Both the position numbers and the translations under genes were made by a program. The notes under the pieces were generated by a model. The model worked only from the letters and a program-made list of their open reading frames with translations. It was not told where the DNA came from and did no database searches. Positions 60,087 through 64,000 of a stretch of 64,000 nucleotides of DNA are shown piece after piece. Position 1 is the stretch's first letter, and each line of letters starts with the position of its first letter. The DNA lies in assembly GCF_001442535.1 (NCBI RefSeq), contig NZ_CP013141.1, positions 3,141,313 through 3,205,312 of the forward strand. The letters are read 5' to 3'. The DNA comes from Lysobacter antibioticus (GTDB lineage: Bacteria; Pseudomonadota; Gammaproteobacteria; Xanthomonadales; Xanthomonadaceae).

Positions 60087-60935
60087 TCAGGTGTCGAGCA
60101 TGTCCTGAATGCGTTCGGCGTTGCTGTCGAGCTGGCTGAGCCGGCCCTGGCCGCGTTCGCACAGCAGGATGAAGATCAGGTCGAGCAGGTGCTGCAGCGC
60201 CGATTGGTACAGCAGCGGCTCGACGTGGGCGCGCTCGTCGTGGGCCGAGACCAGCAGGGAGAAATCGGCGTGGGCGCGCAGCGGGTTGGGGGTGTGGCGG
60301 GTCACCGAGACGACCTTGCCGCCGGCTTCGCCGAAGGTCCGCGCCAGGTGGCACAGCGCGGTCTGCTTGCCGAGCTCGGAGAACACCAGCAGCAGGTCGC
60401 TCTGGTTCGCGGTGGCGGTGCTCGCGGTCATCAGCACCGGGTCGAAGTGGTGGACGCTGAGGATGCCGATCATGGCCAGCTTCATCGCCAGGGCGCGGGC
60501 CGGGATGCCGTCCTCGCCCAGGCCGATGATGAACACCCGGCGCGCGTCCTGGATCAGCTCGGCGATCGCGTCGATGCGCTCGGCCGGGTTGATCAGCCGG
60601 GTTTCCTCCTCGGCGCGGGCCTTGCCGTGCCACAGGCGCTCGGCCAGGGCGGCGTGCGGGTCGGCGTGGACCGATTCGACCGCGTGGGCGTCGTCCTGGC
60701 CGTGACCGCGCGCGACCGCCTCGCCGATCGAGTACTTCAGGTCCGGATAGCCCTTGAAGCCGAGCTTCTGGCTGAACTTGACCACGCTCGACTGGCTGAT
60801 GCCGAGCGCGTTGGCCAGCTGCTGCGAGGAGTAGTCGCGCAACAGGTGCGCGTTCTCGAGCAGGTAATCGGCGATCCGGCGTTCGATCGCCGACATCTGG
60901 TCGCGTTCGGAGCGGATCTTGAGCAAGGGCGACAT
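60087..60935 (-). CDS. RpiR-family regulator of murein-peptide genes
   Basis: A 282-residue regulator. The N-terminal HTH_6 domain is MSAIERRIADYLLENAHLLRDYSSQQLANALGISQSSVVKFSQKLGF. The SIS domain follows (VFIIGLGEDGIPARALAMKLAM, DLLLVFSELGKQTALCHLA, GGKVVSVTRHTPNPL). The SIS core has SELGKQ where phosphosugar-binding members usually have S.SG.T, so the effector may differ. It lies 52 bp after the epimerase gene. A 22-bp inverted repeat upstream of the operon is a candidate operator. Confidence 0.92.
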   Translation of the reverse strand: MSPLLKIRSERDQMSAIERRIADYLLENAHLLRDYSSQQLANALGISQSSVVKFSQKLGFKGYPDLKYSIGEAVARGHGQDDAHAVESVHADPHAALAERLWHGKARAEEETRLINPAERIDAIAELIQDARRVFIIGLGEDGIPARALAMKLAMIGILSVHHFDPVLMTASTATANQSDLLLVFSELGKQTALCHLARTFGEAGGKVVSVTRHTPNPLRAHADFSLLVSAHDERAHVEPLLYQSALQHLLDLIFILLCERGQGRLSQLDSNAERIQDMLDT

Positions 60936-60987
60936 CGGCGGGTCCAGTCCTGTACGGCTAATCCTGTGGCGAAACCGGAGCCGCGGC

Positions 60988-62085
60988 TCAGACGTCGAGC
61001 GGTTCCAGGCCGCGGATCTCGCGGATGCCCAGGCCCGGCGCGTCGGTCACCGTGATCTCCGATTCGTTGAAGATAACTCCCCCGTCGACCGGATTGAATG
61101 CGCACAGCGAGGGACCGTCCAGATCCACCTTGGTGATCACATTGGACTTGGCCACCGCCAGGTGGACCGCGGCGGCGACGCTGATGCTGGTCTCGATCAT
61201 GCAACCGATCATGCATTCGACCCCGTACATGGCGGCGATGTCGGCGATCTGGATGGCCTTGGACAGGCCGCCGGTCTTCATCAGCTTGATGTTGATGATG
61301 TCGGCCGCGCGCATCCGGATCAGGTCGATGACCTCGGCCGGGCCGAACACGCTCTCGTCGGCCATGATCGGGGTGTGCACGCGATCTGTGACGTACTTCA
61401 TGCCGTCGAGGTCCTGCGCCTTGACCGGCTGCTCGACCAGTTCCAGGCGCACGCCGGCGTCTTCCAGGGTCTGCAGGGCATACACCGCCTGTTTGGCGGT
61501 CCAGCCCTGGTTGGCGTCCAGACGCAGCAGGGCGCGGCCCTCGACCGCGGCATAGATCGCCTTGACCCGCTCGATGTCGACGCCGATGTCCTTGCCGACC
61601 TTGATCTTCAGCGACTCGAAGCCGCGGTCGACCGCGGCGATCGAGTCGGCGACCATCTTCTCGATGTAGTCCACGCTGATGGTGATGTCGGTGGTGATGA
61701 CCGGGTCGCCGCCGCCGAGCATCTTGTACAGCGGGGCGCCGTAGAGCTGGCCCCACAGGTCGTAGACCGCGATCTCGACCGCGGCCTTGGCGCTGGAATT
61801 CTTCTCCAACGCGCCCTGGATCAGGCCGGTGATGCGGTTGAGGTTGGCGATCTCCTCGCCGATCAGGCGCGGCGAGATGAACTTGCGGATCGCCTCGACG
61901 ATCGAGCCGTGGGTGTCGCCGGTGATCACCGCCGTCGCCGGCGCTTCGCCGTAACCGATGTGGCCGGTGTCGGTGTGGACGGTGACGACGATGTCCTCGA
62001 CCACGTCGACCGTGCGCAGCGCGGTCTTGAACGGGGTCTTCAGCGGGACCCGCAGCATGCCGAATCGGATGTCGGTGATCTTCAT
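60988..62085 (-). CDS. L-Ala-D/L-Glu epimerase (dipeptide epimerase)
   Basis: A 365-residue enolase-superfamily enzyme that inverts L-Ala-D-Glu from peptidoglycan to L-Ala-L-Glu. Catalytic and metal residues are all seen: K160 and K162 in SLKIKVGKD, D190 in LRLDANQGW, E218 in LVEQP, D243 in MADESV, K267 in INIKLMKTGG. The DxD substrate motif is D321/D323 in VDLDGP, the hallmark of the Ala-Glu epimerases. It is encoded between an NlpC/P60 peptidase that would supply the dipeptide and an RpiR regulator. Confidence 0.94.
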   Translation of the reverse strand: MKITDIRFGMLRVPLKTPFKTALRTVDVVEDIVVTVHTDTGHIGYGEAPATAVITGDTHGSIVEAIRKFISPRLIGEEIANLNRITGLIQGALEKNSSAKAAVEIAVYDLWGQLYGAPLYKMLGGGDPVITTDITISVDYIEKMVADSIAAVDRGFESLKIKVGKDIGVDIERVKAIYAAVEGRALLRLDANQGWTAKQAVYALQTLEDAGVRLELVEQPVKAQDLDGMKYVTDRVHTPIMADESVFGPAEVIDLIRMRAADIINIKLMKTGGLSKAIQIADIAAMYGVECMIGCMIETSISVAAAVHLAVAKSNVITKVDLDGPSLCAFNPVDGGVIFNESEITVTDAPGLGIREIRGLEPLDV

Positions 62086-62235
62086 GTGGTCGGTAAGGTC
62101 TTGGTTCGTTCGGCGTGTTCGGTGGTTGGGAGGGTGGCGGCGCTCGGCGACGCTACTTCGCAGGGTATCGACGGTGGTGTGAAGTCGGCGGCCCCGGCTT
62201 GGGAGAGCATCGCTCTCCGGCGTGGATGGCCTCGC

Positions 62236-63669
62236 TCATGGACGAATACGTTGAATGCTGGTGATCCGGTCCACGGTCGGCTGCTCGCGGTTGAACAGCA
62301 GCGGCACCAACGGGGTCACCGAGACGCCGTTGAGGTGCACGCGCGCCAGCTCGCCGGTGCGGTCGCGGAAGGTGATGCCGGTGGTGTCGTGGATCACGTA
62401 GGGCCAGCCGTCCTCGTGGCCGACCACCATCATCACGTGGCCGGGGATGTAGATCAGGTCGCCCACTTCCAGGGTCTTGAGGATCTTCAGGCGGTCCTCG
62501 TGGCTGACGTCGTCGGCCAGGTCGATGCGGTTGTAGGCCGGGCTGACCGCCTGGTCGCGAGTATTGCGCGGCAACTGCACGCCGAAGCTGCGGTAGATCT
62601 CGGAAACGAAGCCGCTGCAGTCGCGGGTGTTGTAGGAGTGCCCCCAGCCGTAGCGTTCGCCGAGGAACTTGAAGCCCTGGCGGACCAAGTTAGCCTGCGT
62701 CAGCGGCAGATAATCCGCGGAAACCTCCGAGGTGCGCGGCAGCAGCGCCGGGGAAAACCGCAGCCGCCCCTCGCCGTCGCGATACGGCAACTCGATCACA
62801 TGCGAGGCGTAATGGTGTTGGCCGTTGACCGGGCGCTCGGCCGGCCAGTCGGCGAGCAGCGGCACGCGCACGCCCATCTCGAGCTGGACGTCGGACACAC
62901 CGGGCTGTTCGGGCGCATGCACGGTGCGCGCGGTCGCGCCGGTCACGACCAGATAGGGCGCCTTGCGGGTGTAGGCGAAGATCGGCTTCGCCTCGCCCTC
63001 GGCGATGCGGTCTTTCTCGACCCAGGCCGCGTACAGCTCGCTGACCACGAACCAATACTTGCCGTCGAGGCTCTCGTGCACGATCGCCACCGGCGTGCCT
63101 GGGAACAGCGCGCTCTCCTGGTAACGGTCGATGTCGGTGTCGCCGCGCGAGGTGAACACGCGCAGCCGGGTCGGGAAGGTGCGCAGGTCGGCGCGGCGCA
63201 CGACCATGCCGTAGCGCGTGGCCTGTTGCGCCGGGATCGCATCCAGTGCCAGGGCGTCGCCGAGTTGTTGCAAGGTCGGCGCCGGCACTTCTTCGCCGCG
63301 CTCGTCGTACAAGGTTTCCTCGCGCGCCTGCGACAGCGCCGCGATCCATTCGCGCACCTGCGCACGTCGCAGTTTTGCCGGCAGATGTTCGATATCGTGC
63401 ACCGACGGGTCGAGCCGATGCAGGCGCTGGTTCTGCGCGTCGATCGCTTTGCGGTCGAGTATCGTCGTGTCGGGCTGGGCCTGCTGGCGTATCCAGTAGT
63501 CCGCGTTCAATTGCCCCTCCTCGATGCCGATCACGCCGGTCGCCGGCGTGCGCGCAGTCTCGCGTGCGAAGGCCGGCGCCGCGCCCAAGGGCACGGCTGC
63601 CAACAACGCCGCGATCAACAGCGCGGCGCGGCCGTGGGAATGCTGCGGGTGGCGAATGTCGCTACGCAT
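62236..63669 (-). CDS. NlpC/P60 family murein peptide hydrolase with SH3 domains
   Basis: A 477-residue exported enzyme. The signal peptide covers about 1-36 (AFA/RE). A helical region and two SH3b-like domains (about 150-240 and 240-310) come before the C-terminal NlpC/P60 peptidase. Catalytic Cys C351 is in YNTRDCSGFVSEIYRSFG and His H411 in IPGHVMMVVGHEDG; a third polar residue lies in VIHDTTG. It resembles YkfC-type gamma-D-Glu-diamino acid endopeptidases that release L-Ala-D-Glu. It is the first gene of the operon, 150 bp before the epimerase gene. GGAG lies 9 nt before the ATG at 63669. Confidence 0.92.
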   Translation of the reverse strand: MRSDIRHPQHSHGRAALLIAALLAAVPLGAAPAFARETARTPATGVIGIEEGQLNADYWIRQQAQPDTTILDRKAIDAQNQRLHRLDPSVHDIEHLPAKLRRAQVREWIAALSQAREETLYDERGEEVPAPTLQQLGDALALDAIPAQQATRYGMVVRRADLRTFPTRLRVFTSRGDTDIDRYQESALFPGTPVAIVHESLDGKYWFVVSELYAAWVEKDRIAEGEAKPIFAYTRKAPYLVVTGATARTVHAPEQPGVSDVQLEMGVRVPLLADWPAERPVNGQHHYASHVIELPYRDGEGRLRFSPALLPRTSEVSADYLPLTQANLVRQGFKFLGERYGWGHSYNTRDCSGFVSEIYRSFGVQLPRNTRDQAVSPAYNRIDLADDVSHEDRLKILKTLEVGDLIYIPGHVMMVVGHEDGWPYVIHDTTGITFRDRTGELARVHLNGVSVTPLVPLLFNREQPTVDRITSIQRIRP

Positions 63670-63802
63670 CGCTTCATGCTCCGGGCGCGCTGGGCCGATC
63701 CCGCGCGCCGTCACAGGCCCGATGCCGGTCGTCCGGCACCCACCCGGCTTCGACGAACGCGCGACGTCGGGTCGGTCCGCAGAATACATACTTCCTACAA
63801 AA

Positions 63803-63824
63803 AATAGATAGAGAATAATCTATT
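63803..63824. promoter_or_regulatory. Inverted repeat AATAGAT-N8-ATCTATT
   Basis: AATAGAT (63803-63809) and ATCTATT (63818-63824) form a perfect 7-bp inverted repeat in an AT-rich island 134 bp before the NlpC/P60 start. It also lies ahead of a possible rightward gene. It is a candidate operator for the RpiR regulator of the murein operon. TTGACC (63823-63828), with TACACA 17 bp later, is a possible rightward promoter. Confidence 0.55.
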
Positions 63825-63862
63825 GACCGAGTCCGCCCTTCATGTTACACAGCCATGAATCG

Positions 63863-64000
63863 ATGGCCCCCGCGTGGGTGACACCAGGTATGGATCCCGT
63901 GACTGACCTGCTGTTTATCGCTCCCCGCGCGAGGGCCATCGTCTTCTTCGCTGGGAGTTGGCGGGCGGCCGTGCTGGCCGCGGCGCTGGCCGTGGCCGCG
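63863..64000 (+). CDS. Possible start of an exported or membrane protein (cut by window end)
   Basis: An open frame from ATG 63863 (or 63890) runs to the window edge: MAPAWVTPGMDPVTDLLF, then an Ala-rich hydrophobic stretch after charged residues (RARAIVFFAGSWRAAVLAAA). This looks like a signal peptide or first membrane helix. No family can be named from 46 residues and the ribosome binding site is weak. It would be divergent from the murein operon. Confidence 0.4.
   Translation, partial: MAPAWVTPGMDPVTDLLFIAPRARAIVFFAGSWRAAVLAAALAVAA

Noticed and set aside
60919..63807. Long plus-strand open frame (962 codons) across the murein operon
   Set aside because: It covers two well-supported minus-strand genes and their gaps, and has the same Arg/His/Gln-rich mirror composition.

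Overview
The window is GC-rich, densely coded chromosomal DNA from a gammaproteobacterium of the Xanthomonadaceae/Lysobacteraceae, most likely Lysobacter or a close relative. This is inferred from gene content (secreted subtilase, galactan, amino-sugar, hydroxyproline and murein-peptide catabolism, an Oar-like TonB receptor) and from dispersed repeats of the type 'GTAGGAGCGGCG..AGCCGCGACC'. No rRNA, tRNA or CRISPR was seen. The only insertion-sequence remnant is one orphan IS3-type OrfA.

Layout. 1-2.2 kb: a structured dispersed repeat with a hexanucleotide array, a small zinc-finger gene and two small unknown genes. 2.3-8.1 kb: an RND efflux pump (adaptor plus permease) with a divergent AraC regulator. 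8.5-12.3 kb: a three-gene GMC dehydrogenase/cytochrome c complex. 12.8-15.3 kb: a large subtilisin-like protease. 15.5-21 kb: housekeeping-type genes (WYL regulator/GFA pair, MmcQ/YjbR, MocR, DUF2909, cupin, ADP-ribosylglycohydrolase).

21-36 kb is a galactoside locus: GH35 beta-galactosidase, two secreted DUF3472 proteins, an Oar-like TonB receptor, two DgoR-like GntR regulators, D-galactonate dehydratase (dgoD), an SDR dehydrogenase, KDPGal aldolase (dgoA) and a vSGLT-like Na+/sugar symporter. A 14-bp motif recurs in both divergent promoter regions. Together they suggest extracellular or periplasmic galactose release, uptake, and oxidation by a DeLey-Doudoroff route.

36-44.8 kb is a second catabolic cluster: DgoA-like aldolase, DgoK-like kinase, N-acyl-D-amino-acid deacylase, RpiR regulator, PLP deaminase/dehydratase, SDR, then divergent RidA and GH109. 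The order deacylase, deaminase, kinase, aldolase fits catabolism of N-acetyl-glucosaminate, the oxidised end of chitin chains made by LPMOs. This is the strongest candidate for an under-described system in the window.

45.2-46.8 kb holds an exported arginase-family lipoprotein and an exported RidA protein behind a hairpin that covers the ribosome binding site. 47.8-56 kb is a complete trans-4-hydroxy-L-proline operon with a PAS-AraC regulator and an M24 peptidase; a DUF885 metallopeptidase follows. 58.1-59.2 kb is a gene-free repeat island. 59.2-63.7 kb is a murein-peptide operon (NlpC/P60 peptidase, L-Ala-D/L-Glu epimerase, RpiR, L,D-transpeptidase). A gene may start at the right edge.
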